Source: Phascolarctobacterium sp. ET69
Lineage (GTDB): Bacteria; Bacillota; Negativicutes; Acidaminococcales; Acidaminococcaceae
Assembly: GCF_023336935.1 (NCBI RefSeq)
Contig: NZ_JAMBLR010000003.1
Span: 1 to 64,000 of the forward strand
Direction: 5' to 3'
Length of the DNA: 64,000 nucleotides
The notes under the pieces were generated by a model. The model was not told the origin of the DNA, did not search any database, and saw only the letters and a list, made by a program, of their open reading frames with translations. How positions within the stretch are numbered: position 1 is the stretch's first letter; every line of letters starts with the position of its first letter. The translations under genes were made by a program, and so were the position numbers. This document shows, one piece after another, positions 1 through 8,210 of the stretch.

Positions 1-6
1 AAAAAA

Positions 7-38
7 GAAACATATCTTATGGTATGTTTCTTTTTTTA
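7..38 (+). terminator. intrinsic terminator of an upstream gene
   Basis: A 10-bp stem with one G-T wobble (7-16 with 21-30, loop ttat) is followed by seven T. An A-run on the left could let it work in both directions. The gene it ends lies outside the window. Confidence 0.75.
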
Positions 39-45
39 TTGCTAC

Positions 46-135
46 AGGGTATCTATCCGACCGGGGTACCCGGAAGGCATGAGCCACATAGTGCTTCAGC
101 GCGTGTGGCACAGCCCACAGAGTGCATAGATAGCT
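46..135 (+). ncRNA. candidate structured RNA of unknown class
   Basis: This non-coding stretch folds well by eye. An outer stem pairs TATCTAT (50-56) with ATAGATA (126-132). Inside are a hairpin CCGGG/CCCGG (61-65 with 69-73) and a longer hairpin GCCACA/TGTGGC (83-88 with 104-109), extended by GTGC/GCGC (91-94 with 99-102). A T-rich tract follows from about 139. The multibranch shape suits a riboswitch or small RNA, but I could not match it to the cores of SRP, 6S, tmRNA, TPP, FMN, SAM, cobalamin or guanidine RNAs that I remember. The strand is assumed from the T-rich tract and the downstream gene. Confidence 0.45.
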
Positions 136-300
136 GCCTTTTATGTTTTTCTATTCTTCTTTTTATTTTTCGACCATTATTCTAGTTACTGTTCTAACTT
201 ACTTATATTTTTACAAGGCTCATATACATCATGGGCCTTATTTTTATATAATTTCTACAGCAACAAATTTCTTACTTTGATGGTTATTTCTAATTTATTA

Positions 301-309
301 TGTTAAAAT
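301..309 (+). promoter_or_regulatory. possible extended -10 promoter for the fsr-like gene
   Basis: TG at 301-302 lies one base before TAAAAT (304-309), about 35 bases upstream of the start codon. No good -35 hexamer was seen. Confidence 0.3.
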
Positions 310-343
310 TAATAATAAATTATTATAACGGAGAATGAAAATT

Positions 344-1525
344 ATGCTTAAAAATATTAGTATGCCTGTTATAGCTTTAGCTTTGGGGCATTTAGTAACG
401 GATTTACAGGCAGGAGCTTTGCCGATAGTGCTGCCGCATTTAAAAGAACTTTTTGCTTTAAGTTATTCACAGCTGGCTTTTATCGTTTTAACACAAAACG
501 TAACTTCCTCTGTTATTCAGCCACTATTCGGCTATATAACAGATAAGAAATCTTTGCCTGCGATGCTGCCTTTTTGTGCTGCCATGGCAGGAGCGGGCTT
601 TGCGTTTGTAGGCTGGGTTCCTGCCTATGTTTTACTTATGTGTACTGTTGTTATAATCGGCATGGCCAGTGCAACTTATCATCCGCAGGCTTCAAAAACA
701 GTTAATTTTTTAAGCAGCGATAACAATAAAGCAGCCAATATGGGCATTTTTTCTTTAGGCGGCAATGCCGGTATGGCAGTTGGTTCCATTTTAATGGCAT
801 TTTTGCTTACTTTGCCTGGTGGGCTGCATAATACAATGTATTTTGTTCTGCCCGGGCTTTTGGTTTTTGGGTTAATGATGAAATATATGCCCGAATACAA
901 ACGCGTTAATTTGGAACATAACCTAAAAGTACAGGCTGCCAAAAAAAGCGGTGCTGTGCAAAAAATTCCTTACGGCGGTCTTGCTTTAGTGCTGTTTTTT
1001 ATTTTTATGCGCTCAACCATTCATACGGGCCTTTCCACATATTTGCCGCTGTTTTTTATTAATTTCCGCAATGCGGAGCCTGCTTTTGCAAGTATGTTAG
1101 TATCCTGTTTTTTACTTGGCGGTGTTGCCGGTACTTATGTCGGTGCTGTGCTCAGCGACAGGCTTGGGGCACGCCGTATTATTTTAGGTTCTGTATTATG
1201 CAGTATTCCCGCTATCTGGCTTATTGCCAATGTAACGCATCCGGCAGCTGTTCTGGCAGCAGTGGTGCTGGCCGGTTTTTCAATAATCGGTTCTTTTGCA
1301 ACAACAACTATTTTGGCGCAGACCATGCTTCCCAATAATGTGGGCATGGCAGCCGGGCTGACAATAGGCTTCAGCGTAGGCATGGGCGGATTTGGTGTTA
1401 CCATACTTGGCTTTTTGGCAGATAATTACGGTTTGCCTTTTGTTATGAATTTAATGACCGTTTTACCCGTTATTGCAACGTTAACGGCGTTTAAAATTCC
1501 TGTGCCGCCGCAAATGCAGAAGTAA
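344..1525 (+). CDS. MFS transporter, fosmidomycin-resistance (Fsr) type
   Basis: A 393-residue major facilitator with about 12 hydrophobic segments. The N-terminal order of motifs (GHLVTDL, then QPLFGYITDK, then GMASATYHP) matches the Fsr drug-exporter family as I remember it, so it probably pumps a small toxic compound out of the cytoplasm using the proton gradient. The ATG at 344 is preferred over the in-frame ATG at 335 because the ribosome site GGAGA (330-334) would touch the earlier codon. rarD follows 20 bases downstream and is probably co-transcribed. The substrate is not predictable from sequence. Confidence 0.8.
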   Translation: MLKNISMPVIALALGHLVTDLQAGALPIVLPHLKELFALSYSQLAFIVLTQNVTSSVIQPLFGYITDKKSLPAMLPFCAAMAGAGFAFVGWVPAYVLLMCTVVIIGMASATYHPQASKTVNFLSSDNNKAANMGIFSLGGNAGMAVGSILMAFLLTLPGGLHNTMYFVLPGLLVFGLMMKYMPEYKRVNLEHNLKVQAAKKSGAVQKIPYGGLALVLFFIFMRSTIHTGLSTYLPLFFINFRNAEPAFASMLVSCFLLGGVAGTYVGAVLSDRLGARRIILGSVLCSIPAIWLIANVTHPAAVLAAVVLAGFSIIGSFATTTILAQTMLPNNVGMAAGLTIGFSVGMGGFGVTILGFLADNYGLPFVMNLMTVLPVIATLTAFKIPVPPQMQK

Positions 1526-1545
1526 TATTAAAGGAGATGTTTTGT

Positions 1546-2427
1546 ATGGAAAATTATAAACAAGGCATTTTCTTTGGCCTTGCAGCCTATGTATTATGGG
1601 GAATTTTGCCTGTTTACTGGAAAGCACTGGAACTTGTTTCTCCGTTTGAAATTTTATCCAGCCGGTTTATGTGGTCCTGCGTTTTTGTGTTTCTGCTCAT
1701 TATTTTTCAGAAAAAATGGCCGCTTTTTGCCAAAGAAGTAAAACAGGTTTTCAGCAATGTTAAAACAGGAGCAGCCATGGTAGCCGCCGGTATTACCATC
1801 AGTTTTAACTGGGGTACTTTTATTTGGGCTGTTAATAACGGGCATATTGTTGAAACAAGCATGGGCTATTATATTAATCCGCTGGTAAGCATTTTATTTG
1901 CCGTAGTTTTTTTACGTGAACGGCTTGATAAAATGCAGCTTGCCGCTATTACCTGTGCCTTTATAGGCGTTGCCAGCATGGTTTACAGTTTTGGAAAAAT
2001 TCCCTGGGTTTCCTTAACGCTGGCTTTTACTTTTGCTTTGTACGGTTTGCTGAAAAAAATTCTGCCGGTTTCTGCCTTAACAAGCATTATGCTTGAAACA
2101 TTGCTTATTACGCCGCTGGCACTTGTATATGAATACAGCTTATGGCAGCAGGGAGTTTCTTTTTATGCTTCCGGAAACCTGCAAGTAATTATGATGTTAA
2201 CCGGTGCAGGCGTTGTTACGGCAATACCTTTATTGCTTTTTACCGCAGGCGCCAGGATGCTGCCGCTGAAGATAATAGGGTTTTTACAGTATATTTCACC
2301 GACGCTTACACTTTTGATAGGTGTTTTTGTTTATAACGAAGCATTCACGGCATCGCATTTGCTGGCGTTTGGGTGGATTTGGGCCGCGCTTCTTTTGTTT
2401 ATTGTTTCGCAGCTGAGGAGTAATTAA
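1546..2427 (+). CDS. rarD: RarD-type EamA/DMT permease
   Basis: A 293-residue inner-membrane protein of the drug/metabolite transporter superfamily with about ten hydrophobic segments. The start (GIFFGLAAYVLWGILPVYWK) and the SRFMWS motif near residue 40 are typical of RarD. RarD proteins are putative permeases whose substrate is not settled. The ATG at 1546 is chosen over the in-frame ATG at 1537 because the latter overlaps the AAGGAG ribosome site (1531-1536). It follows the fsr-like gene closely and is ended by the hairpin at 2428-2460. Confidence 0.85.
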   Translation: MENYKQGIFFGLAAYVLWGILPVYWKALELVSPFEILSSRFMWSCVFVFLLIIFQKKWPLFAKEVKQVFSNVKTGAAMVAAGITISFNWGTFIWAVNNGHIVETSMGYYINPLVSILFAVVFLRERLDKMQLAAITCAFIGVASMVYSFGKIPWVSLTLAFTFALYGLLKKILPVSALTSIMLETLLITPLALVYEYSLWQQGVSFYASGNLQVIMMLTGAGVVTAIPLLLFTAGARMLPLKIIGFLQYISPTLTLLIGVFVYNEAFTASHLLAFGWIWAALLLFIVSQLRSN

Positions 2428-2460
2428 ACAGATTTTACAAATGTGTAAAACTGTCTTTTT
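2428..2460 (+). terminator. intrinsic terminator after rarD
   Basis: ACAG plus TTTTACA pairs with TGTAAAA plus CTGT across a short loop, with one bulged base. TCTTTTT follows. Confidence 0.6.
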
Positions 2461-2494
2461 AGTGGTTTAAACATATATATGGTGTTTCAGCAAG

Positions 2495-2661
2495 TTATCC
2501 TCAACCTATAAAAAGTTATCAACAAAATGTGCATAATGTGTTGAAAAGTGTGGAAAAGATTTGTTAAGTTCTGTATAAACTTGTAAAAATGTGTAGAAAA
2601 AACTCTGTATAATTTTAAATCCACGTTAAATTGTTGATAACTTTGTTGATAATGTCGATAA
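2495..2661. other. DnaA-box cluster, candidate replication origin (oriC)
   Basis: At least eight DnaA-like 9-mers lie in 167 AT-rich bases. Forward boxes are TTATCCTCA (2495-2503) and TTATCAACA (2516-2524). Reverse-strand boxes are TTATGCACA (2528-2536, a perfect TTATNCACA), TTTTCCACA (2549-2557), TTCTACACA (2590-2598), TTATCAACA (2632-2640 and 2644-2652) and TTATCGACA (2653-2661). The rest of the 2428-2836 gap is very AT-rich, as expected for an unwinding element. rpsF-ssb-rpsR, ychF and serS are origin-proximal in Bacillus, which fits. dnaA and dnaN are not in the window, so a DnaA-titrating or regulatory site remains possible. Confidence 0.6.
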
Positions 2662-2766
2662 CTTGTTTATTAAAGGACAGTTTCACAAACACAGCATATA
2701 GTGTTAATAACAAAATAAAGCGTTGTAATTATTAAGGCCGTTTTTTGTGGGCAGATGTTTTTTTGC

Positions 2767-2795
2767 TTGCAGAAACGGCGTTTTTTGGAGATAAT
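2767..2795 (+). promoter_or_regulatory. promoter for the UxaE-like gene
   Basis: TTGCAG (2767-2772), a 17-base spacer and GATAAT (2790-2795) lie about 40 bases before the start codon at 2837. Confidence 0.5.
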
Positions 2796-2836
2796 ATATA
2801 AGAACGATTTAAGTATTTGATAATGGAGGCATTTTA

Positions 2837-4207
2837 ATGGCTATAAAACAAGTAACTGCCGTACAGGCAATGGAAGAAATATCCAAGGGTAAAATAATAA
2901 CATCGTCTTTAAATGAAATGCAGGGAGCATGGATTGCTCTGGCAGATTGTGAGGACGGCAGGGTGCTTACCTGTGCTTACAGCGGCGAATGCCAGGCCGC
3001 GGCACTTTTTGCAAAAAAAGACAGCGGCAAAGTTAAAAACATAACTGTTGATGTTATGGAGTTAAACCCCAATAATGCCGCTGTTGTACGCCGCTATTTA
3101 AAATGGACCGGCCCTCAGGCGCAGGGAGGCAAAGGCATCAGCATAGCGTTTAGCGACTGGCTGGGCTGTGCGGGAGCTTACGCCGCAGTGCCATTTAAGC
3201 TGCGTCAGGCCCGCCCTGTACTTGTAGATTACGCGGCCGCCAATGCGGATATTTTAAAACGCAACTTTTTGGAAGCTGTCGATACAGCAACCTGGGGCGT
3301 ACTGGAACTTGGCTATAAAGAAGCTTATGGCGCCAACGCCGCAGGCCTTAAAACGGAAGAAGAAATTGTAAAAGCACTTCTTTACGGATACAGCATGATT
3401 GGTTTTGACTGCAGCGATAAAATTGACAGCAAAATCGAAGCCATGACCTCTGAAGAAGTAGCTGAAAAATATAATCAGCTGCCGGAAGAATTCCGCGATG
3501 CTTTAAAAGGTTCCTACCTGGAAGCAGATTTTAAAGCCGGCGGGATGGTTGTACACTTTGAACCGGAAGTGCTGCAGCGTATAGTGCTTGAATTTGGCGA
3601 AGCCATTATGCACATTCAGTACATTTATAATACCTATTTAAAAAATACTCCGTGGGAAATTGATTTTGAACTCAAACTTGCTAAACCGGATAAATTAATG
3701 ACGCCGCAGGAGCTATATTTTATCAGCAACGAATTGCAGCGCAACGGCATTAAAATGGCATCCATGGAACTGGATGCAGAAAAAGCCGCAGCCGATGAAG
3801 AAGGCATGCATGTTTACGGCGAAATTGCCGCTACCTTTGGCTACCGCTTAAGCCTGTTCAACGCCGATTTGTATATCTCGGATATCGGCAGTACAGCCAA
3901 AGCCTTAAAAGGGCAGGTTTGCTTTAAAGCGGGCAATGCACTGTGGCTTGCCGCGTTAAAAGTTGTACAGGCCGGCGATGCACAGTTAATGGAAGATATG
4001 CAGAAATTTGCCGGGCTGCCTGATTTTGACGGCCTTAAAATTCTGCCCGCCGGTGAAGCAGGCTGCGCGTGGGCAAAAGCGTACAGCGAACTTTTAACTC
4101 CGGAAGCAGGCTTTGCCGGAAAAATAAAAGAAGTTCTGACCGCTAACGCCGATGCGTATGCGGAAGAAGTTGAAAATACCGTTGCCGCAATGCTGAAAGC
4201 ACTGTAA
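2837..4207 (+). CDS. putative tagaturonate epimerase (UxaE)-like protein
   Basis: A 456-residue soluble protein with no signal peptide. Its central and C-terminal plan resembles, from memory, the tagaturonate/fructuronate epimerase UxaE family: a segment near GYSMIGFDCSDKID, a DFELKL segment, an ELQRNGIKMASMELD segment and a final KLSLH-like part that here reads YRLSLFNADLYISD. UxaE links galacturonate to fructuronate degradation, but no uronate genes are nearby and the match is distant, so the substrate may differ. The start is set by GGAGG at 2824-2828. It has its own promoter and lies directly after the DnaA-box cluster. Confidence 0.4.
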   Translation: MAIKQVTAVQAMEEISKGKIITSSLNEMQGAWIALADCEDGRVLTCAYSGECQAAALFAKKDSGKVKNITVDVMELNPNNAAVVRRYLKWTGPQAQGGKGISIAFSDWLGCAGAYAAVPFKLRQARPVLVDYAAANADILKRNFLEAVDTATWGVLELGYKEAYGANAAGLKTEEEIVKALLYGYSMIGFDCSDKIDSKIEAMTSEEVAEKYNQLPEEFRDALKGSYLEADFKAGGMVVHFEPEVLQRIVLEFGEAIMHIQYIYNTYLKNTPWEIDFELKLAKPDKLMTPQELYFISNELQRNGIKMASMELDAEKAAADEEGMHVYGEIAATFGYRLSLFNADLYISDIGSTAKALKGQVCFKAGNALWLAALKVVQAGDAQLMEDMQKFAGLPDFDGLKILPAGEAGCAWAKAYSELLTPEAGFAGKIKEVLTANADAYAEEVENTVAAMLKAL

Positions 4208-4223
4208 AAATTTTAAATTCGGC

Positions 4224-4252
4224 TTGCAAAAGCACAAAGCGGATGATATAAT
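4224..4252 (+). promoter_or_regulatory. promoter of rpsF-ssb-rpsR
   Basis: TTGCAA (4224-4229), a 17-base spacer and a perfect TATAAT (4247-4252). Confidence 0.75.
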
Positions 4253-4284
4253 ATTTAAGCTTGTATTAATAGATACATTCCCCT

Positions 4285-4300
4285 GCTCCCGAACGGGGGC
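4285..4300 (+). promoter_or_regulatory. possible S6:S18 autoregulatory hairpin in the rpsF leader
   Basis: GCTCCC (4285-4290) pairs with GGGGGC (4295-4300) around GAAC, giving an exposed CCG just upstream of the ribosome site at about 4311-4320. Known rpsF leaders bind the S6:S18 complex through a CCG-bearing hairpin in this position. The assignment is by position and motif only. Confidence 0.4.
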
Positions 4301-4326
4301 CAAAGTCCAAAGGAGGAGGTGATTTC

Positions 4327-4614
4327 GTGAACAATTACGAAGTCATGTACATCGTTAAACCGGTTGTAGAGGAAGAAGCATTTGAAGCTGTTGTAGCTAA
4401 ATTCGAAAGCCTCATTACCGCAAACGGTGGTACTGTAGAAAAAACCGACCGCTGGGGCAAAAAACGCCTCGCTTATGAAATCCAGGATTTCACCGAAGGT
4501 CAGTATGTACTCGTAACTTTCAGCGCAGAACCCAAAGCTGTTAAAGAACTTGACCGTGTAATGAAAATTACCGACGAAGTAATGCGCCATATGGTTATTA
4601 AAAAAGGCGAGTAA
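4327..4614 (+). CDS. rpsF: 30S ribosomal protein S6
   Basis: A 95-residue protein with the S6 ferredoxin-like fold: NNYEVMYIVKP at the start and WGKKRLAYEI in the middle. It pairs with S18 on the platform of the small subunit. The start is GTG at 4327 behind a very strong AAAGGAGGAGGTG site. It is first in the rpsF-ssb-rpsR operon, as in Bacillus, with ssb beginning 20 bases later. It lacks the long acidic tail of proteobacterial S6. Confidence 0.97.
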   Translation: MNNYEVMYIVKPVVEEEAFEAVVAKFESLITANGGTVEKTDRWGKKRLAYEIQDFTEGQYVLVTFSAEPKAVKELDRVMKITDEVMRHMVIKKGE

Positions 4615-4634
4615 TCCGGAGGTAACTTTAGGTT

Positions 4635-5045
4635 ATGAACAAGATTATCTTAATGGGCCGCTTAACGCGTGACCCGGAAGTGCGTTATACCACTACCGGC
4701 AAGGTTGTATGCCAGTTTACGCTTGCGGTTGACAGGCCTTTTACTAATCAGGACGGGCAGAGAGAAGCCGATTTTATCAACATCGTTGTATGGGGTAAAA
4801 TCGCAGAATTATGCGGGAACAGCCTTACCAAAGGCCAGAGAGCGCTTGTTGACGGCCGCCTGCAGCTCCGCAGCTATGATGCAAAAGACGGCGGTAAACG
4901 TTATGTTACCGAAGTTGTTGCAAACAGCGTGGAATTTATTGAACGCAAGGGCTATACTCCCGGTGGCAATACCGGCGACAGCGGCAAGAGCGACATGGAG
5001 TCTTTTGGCTCCCAGGTGCCTTTTGACGAGGAAATCCCATTTTAA
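4635..5045 (+). CDS. ssb: single-stranded DNA-binding protein
   Basis: A 136-residue SSB. The OB fold fills residues 1 to about 105 ([19 protein letters not shown] onward), then comes a short Gly/Ser-rich linker and the acidic tip ending EEIPF, the docking site for repair and replication partners. It coats single-stranded DNA as a tetramer. It is translated from CGGAGGT (4618-4624) and sits between rpsF and rpsR in the standard Firmicute arrangement. Confidence 0.97.
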   Translation: MNKIILMGRLTRDPEVRYTTTGKVVCQFTLAVDRPFTNQDGQREADFINIVVWGKIAELCGNSLTKGQRALVDGRLQLRSYDAKDGGKRYVTEVVANSVEFIERKGYTPGGNTGDSGKSDMESFGSQVPFDEEIPF

Positions 5046-5063
5046 CAAGGAGGGTTTAAGCGA

Positions 5064-5294
5064 ATGAAACGCGAAAGAGGCAGAAGACCGAGAAGAAAAG
5101 TTTGCAGCTTCTGTGTTGATAAAGTTGAAGAAATCGATTATAAGGACGTAGCTAAACTGCGCCGTTATATCACCGAACGCGGCAAAATTTTACCGCGCCG
5201 CATTTCCGGCAACTGCGCAAAACATCAGCGTCAGATGACCACTGCAATTAAACGCGCTCGTAACGTAGCATTGCTGCCGTTTACCTGCGAATAA
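5064..5294 (+). CDS. rpsR: 30S ribosomal protein S18
   Basis: A 76-residue basic protein with the S18 core ([22 protein letters not shown]) and the conserved KHQRQ segment. It contains CSFC at residues 14-17 plus Cys at about 52, so this copy may bind zinc, as some S18 proteins do. The ribosome site AAGGAGGG lies 8 bases upstream. It closes the operon before a strong terminator. Confidence 0.97.
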   Translation: MKRERGRRPRRKVCSFCVDKVEEIDYKDVAKLRRYITERGKILPRRISGNCAKHQRQMTTAIKRARNVALLPFTCE

Positions 5295-5335
5295 TAGTTG
5301 CCTGCTTTTAAAGCAGAATAACTTACAAAAAAGAT

Positions 5336-5378
5336 ATCCCTTTTATTGTGGAAACACGGTAAAAGGGATTTTTTGTTT
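5336..5378 (+). terminator. intrinsic terminator of rpsF-ssb-rpsR
   Basis: ATCCCTTTTA (5336-5345) pairs perfectly with TAAAAGGGAT (5360-5369), followed by a T-rich run. The remaining bases to 5576 are AT-rich and show no gene. Confidence 0.9.
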
Positions 5379-5576
5379 TTCTGTAAGGTTTATTTTTAAA
5401 AATTTTTAAGGAAAGCTGCAAAAGCTATATGTATTTTTGAAGGATACACAAAAAAGAAAATGTATAATAAGATAAAACCAAAATCTATCAAGTAAAGACA
5501 AAAATAAAAAAGTAACAAAATTTAACAAAAATGATGAAAAAATATTGAAAATCTGTATGTAAAATTAAAAAAATCG

Positions 5577-5605
5577 TTGACAAAAATGTAAAAACTTATT
5601 ACAAT
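5577..5605 (+). promoter_or_regulatory. strong promoter of the first livK
   Basis: Consensus TTGACA (5577-5582), a 17-base spacer and TACAAT (5600-5605). The predicted transcript has a leader of about 90 bases that can form either a hairpin 5628-5659 or a hairpin 5656-5668. Confidence 0.85.
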
Positions 5606-5704
5606 GGTGAACAAGATAGTTGCAGGGCAGTTGTTAAAGCCGGAGGGGAGCTTAACTGCTCATAGCAGCATAATTTATTATTATAACGAAAAGGGGAAAG
5701 ACAA

Positions 5705-6886
5705 ATGAGCAAATGGAAAAAATTTACAAGCGCCTGTCTGGTTGCAGCGTTAAGCACAGCACTTCTGGCAGGCTGCGGCGGAGAAAAGAAGGACAGTGCG
5801 GCTGCTAATGCCGATAAATATGTTATCGGCGCAAGTTTTGAGCTGACAGGCAATGTTGCAAACTACGGCAAATCTACATTGTCCGGTTTAAAACTTGCTG
5901 TTGACCAGGTTAACAAAGCAGGCGGCGTTAACGGCAAACAGCTTGTTGTAGTAGAAAGCGACAACAAATCCGAGCCTGCTGAATCCGGCAACTCCGTAAC
6001 CAAGCTGATTACTCAGGATAAAGTAGTGGCTGTTGTTGGCCCGGCTACCAGCGGCTGCGTATTTGCAGCTACTCCGGTAGTAACCTCCAACAAAGTGCCT
6101 CTTATTGCACCGTGCGCTACCGCACCGGCAATTACCGTTGATAACGGACAGGTTAAGGAATTCATCTTCCGCGCCTGCTTCATCGACCCGTTCCAGGGCC
6201 GCGTAATGGCTGAATTTGCCGATAAAACTCTGGGCGTTAAAAACGTAGCTATTCTGCATGATGCTTCCAGCGATTATTCCAAAGGACTTGCAGAAGTATT
6301 TGAAAAAACTCTGAACGAAAAAGGCGGCAAAGTTGTTGCCAAAGAAGCCTTCCTTTCCAAAGATATCGACTTTAAAGCAGCTTTAACCAAAATTAAAGCC
6401 GCTAATCCGGAAGCAATCTACATCCCCGGTTACTATGAAGAAGTTGCCAAAATCATCAAACAAACCCGTGAAATCGGTTTGAATGTTCCGCTGATTGGCT
6501 GCGATGGCTGGGACAGCCCGAAACTTGTTGAAATTGCAGGCCCTGAAGCATTGAACAATACTTACTTCTCCAGCGCCTTCTCCGTACAGGACCAGACCGA
6601 ATCCGTTCAGAAATTTATTGCCGATTATAAAGCAATGTATCAGAAAGACCCGGATATCTTCTGCATGCAGGGTTACAATGCAGGCCTTGTTCTTGCCGAT
6701 GCCCTTAAACGTGCAGGCGACGGTGCCGACGGAACCAAACTTGCAGCAGCTATTGCAGCAACCAAAGACCTTCCGGTTGCAAGCGGCAAGTTAACTTACG
6801 ATAAAGACCACAACCCGATTATCAGTGCCATCATCATCGAAATGAAAGACGGCGTACAGAGCTTTAAAGAAAAAATCAGCCTGTAA
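5705..6886 (+). CDS. branched-chain amino acid ABC transporter, binding lipoprotein (first copy)
   Basis: A 393-residue LivK/Leu-Ile-Val-binding-type receptor. A signal peptide with lipobox LLAGC predicts lipidation at Cys24. The mature protein has the periplasmic-binding fold: YVIGASFELTGNVANYGK at the start, VAVVGPATSG near residue 108 and a YIPGYYEE segment. It captures amino acids in the periplasm for LivHMGF. It is a close paralogue of the next gene, and both keep FIDPFQG and GDGWDS-type motifs. It has its own strong promoter, and a terminator separates it from the second copy, so it may be made in excess. The ligand (Leu/Ile/Val or another amino acid) cannot be fixed from sequence. Confidence 0.85.
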   Translation: MSKWKKFTSACLVAALSTALLAGCGGEKKDSAAANADKYVIGASFELTGNVANYGKSTLSGLKLAVDQVNKAGGVNGKQLVVVESDNKSEPAESGNSVTKLITQDKVVAVVGPATSGCVFAATPVVTSNKVPLIAPCATAPAITVDNGQVKEFIFRACFIDPFQGRVMAEFADKTLGVKNVAILHDASSDYSKGLAEVFEKTLNEKGGKVVAKEAFLSKDIDFKAALTKIKAANPEAIYIPGYYEEVAKIIKQTREIGLNVPLIGCDGWDSPKLVEIAGPEALNNTYFSSAFSVQDQTESVQKFIADYKAMYQKDPDIFCMQGYNAGLVLADALKRAGDGADGTKLAAAIAATKDLPVASGKLTYDKDHNPIISAIIIEMKDGVQSFKEKISL

Positions 6887-6934
6887 TTAAATTAAATTAA
6901 TTGTTTTGAATTTATTTTAATTTGAGTTTATTTT

Positions 6935-6972
6935 AGCCCGGAAATTGTTGTTTCAGGTTTCCGGGCTATTTT
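6935..6972 (+). terminator. intrinsic terminator between the two livK genes
   Basis: AGCCCGGAAA (6935-6944) pairs with TTTCCGGGCT (6958-6967), followed by ATTTT. The T-run is short, so read-through is possible. Confidence 0.75.
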
Positions 6973-7014
6973 AAAAATATAAATTATAATGAAACAAATG
7001 AGGGGGAAACAAAA

Positions 7015-8184
7015 ATGAAAAGAGTATCCAAAGTCCTAACTGCCTTGGTATTGGGCACTGTGCTTGCCGGTTTGGCAGCAGGCTGCGGCGGCGGTGAAAA
7101 AAAGGCCGATACCATTAAGGTTGGTGCCAACCTTGAAATGACGGGCGGCAGCGCGTCTTACGGCATATCTTCTAAAAATGCCATTGAGCTTGCCTTTAAA
7201 GAGATTAATGAAAAAGGCGGCATTAACGGCAAACAGTTAGAACTTGTTGTTGCAGATAACAAATCGGAAGCGGCAGAAGCTACCAATGCCATGCAGAAAC
7301 TGGTTTCACAGGATAATGTAGTGGCGGTTATCGGCCCTAACCTTTCTTCTTCGGTAATTGCGGCATCTGCTATTAATAACAGCGCCAAAGTGCTGGATAT
7401 TGCGCCGATGGCTACCAATCCGTATGTTACGGTTGACCAGGCCAGCGGCAAAACCAAGGATTTCAACTACCGCACATGCTTTATCGACCCGTTCCAGGGC
7501 ACGGTAATGGCCAAATTTGCAACGGCTGAACTTGGTGTTGGCAATGCAGCAGTTTTGATTGATAATTCTTCCGATTACGCTAAAGGCCTGGCGCAGTTTT
7601 TTAAAGAAAACTTTGTTAAAGAAGGCGGCGCAGTTACTGCGGAAGAATCTTATCTGCAAAAGGATACTGATTTTAAGGCAACACTTACTAAAATAAAAGC
7701 AACCAATCCGGACTTTTTGTATGTGCCCGGTTATTATCAGGAAGTTGGCCTGATTGTAAAACAGGCGCGTGAGCTTGGCATGAATATGCCGATTGCCGGC
7801 GGCGACGGCTGGGACAGTGCCAAGATGCCTGAAATTGCAGGTGCGGCAGCGCTGAACAATACTTACTTCTCAAGCCTTTATTCTCCTGAAGATTCATCGG
7901 ACATTAACAAAAACTTTGTAGCCGCTTATGAAAAGGCATACGGCCAGAAACCTGACGTATTTGCCGCTTTGTCTTACGATTCGGCTTTACTGGTTGCCGA
8001 AGCCATTAAAAATGCTGGCAGTACCGAACCTGCCAAAATCAGCGAAGCAATGGCTAAAATTAATGGGTTTAGCGGTGTATCGGGCAGCGTAACTTTTGAC
8101 GATAAACACAACCCGGTTAAGAGTGCCGTAATTTTGGAATATAAAGATGGCGCTCAGTCTTTGAAAACTAAAATTAATCCCTGA
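7015..8184 (+). CDS. branched-chain amino acid ABC transporter, binding lipoprotein (second copy)
   Basis: A 389-residue LivK-type lipoprotein with lipidation predicted at Cys24 (lipobox LAAGC). It is clearly homologous over its whole length to the preceding gene (same ELTG, VIGPNLSSS, FIDPFQG, YVPGYYQE and GDGWDSAK positions) yet diverged, which suggests an old tandem duplication and perhaps a different ligand range. It is translated from GAGGGGGAA upstream of the ATG. It lies between two terminators ahead of livH. Confidence 0.85.
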   Translation: MKRVSKVLTALVLGTVLAGLAAGCGGGEKKADTIKVGANLEMTGGSASYGISSKNAIELAFKEINEKGGINGKQLELVVADNKSEAAEATNAMQKLVSQDNVVAVIGPNLSSSVIAASAINNSAKVLDIAPMATNPYVTVDQASGKTKDFNYRTCFIDPFQGTVMAKFATAELGVGNAAVLIDNSSDYAKGLAQFFKENFVKEGGAVTAEESYLQKDTDFKATLTKIKATNPDFLYVPGYYQEVGLIVKQARELGMNMPIAGGDGWDSAKMPEIAGAAALNNTYFSSLYSPEDSSDINKNFVAAYEKAYGQKPDVFAALSYDSALLVAEAIKNAGSTEPAKISEAMAKINGFSGVSGSVTFDDKHNPVKSAVILEYKDGAQSLKTKINP

Positions 8185-8210
8185 TAATTAATTGATAATT
8201 TAACTTTTTA

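Noticed and set aside
679-942. Antisense ORF inside the fsr-like gene, and many similar shadows in other genes
   Set aside because: They overlap well-supported genes in other frames, lack ribosome sites and have low-complexity or basic compositions typical of shadow translation.
2528-2598. DnaA boxes as chance matches
   Set aside because: AT-rich DNA gives some chance 1-mismatch hits, but the density, the perfect TTATNCACA and the repeated TTATCAACA pairs exceed what I would expect, so the cluster was kept.
4669-5067. 132-residue alternative-frame ORF inside ssb
   Set aside because: The ssb frame is unambiguous; the other frame shows no known domain and ends with the start of rpsR.
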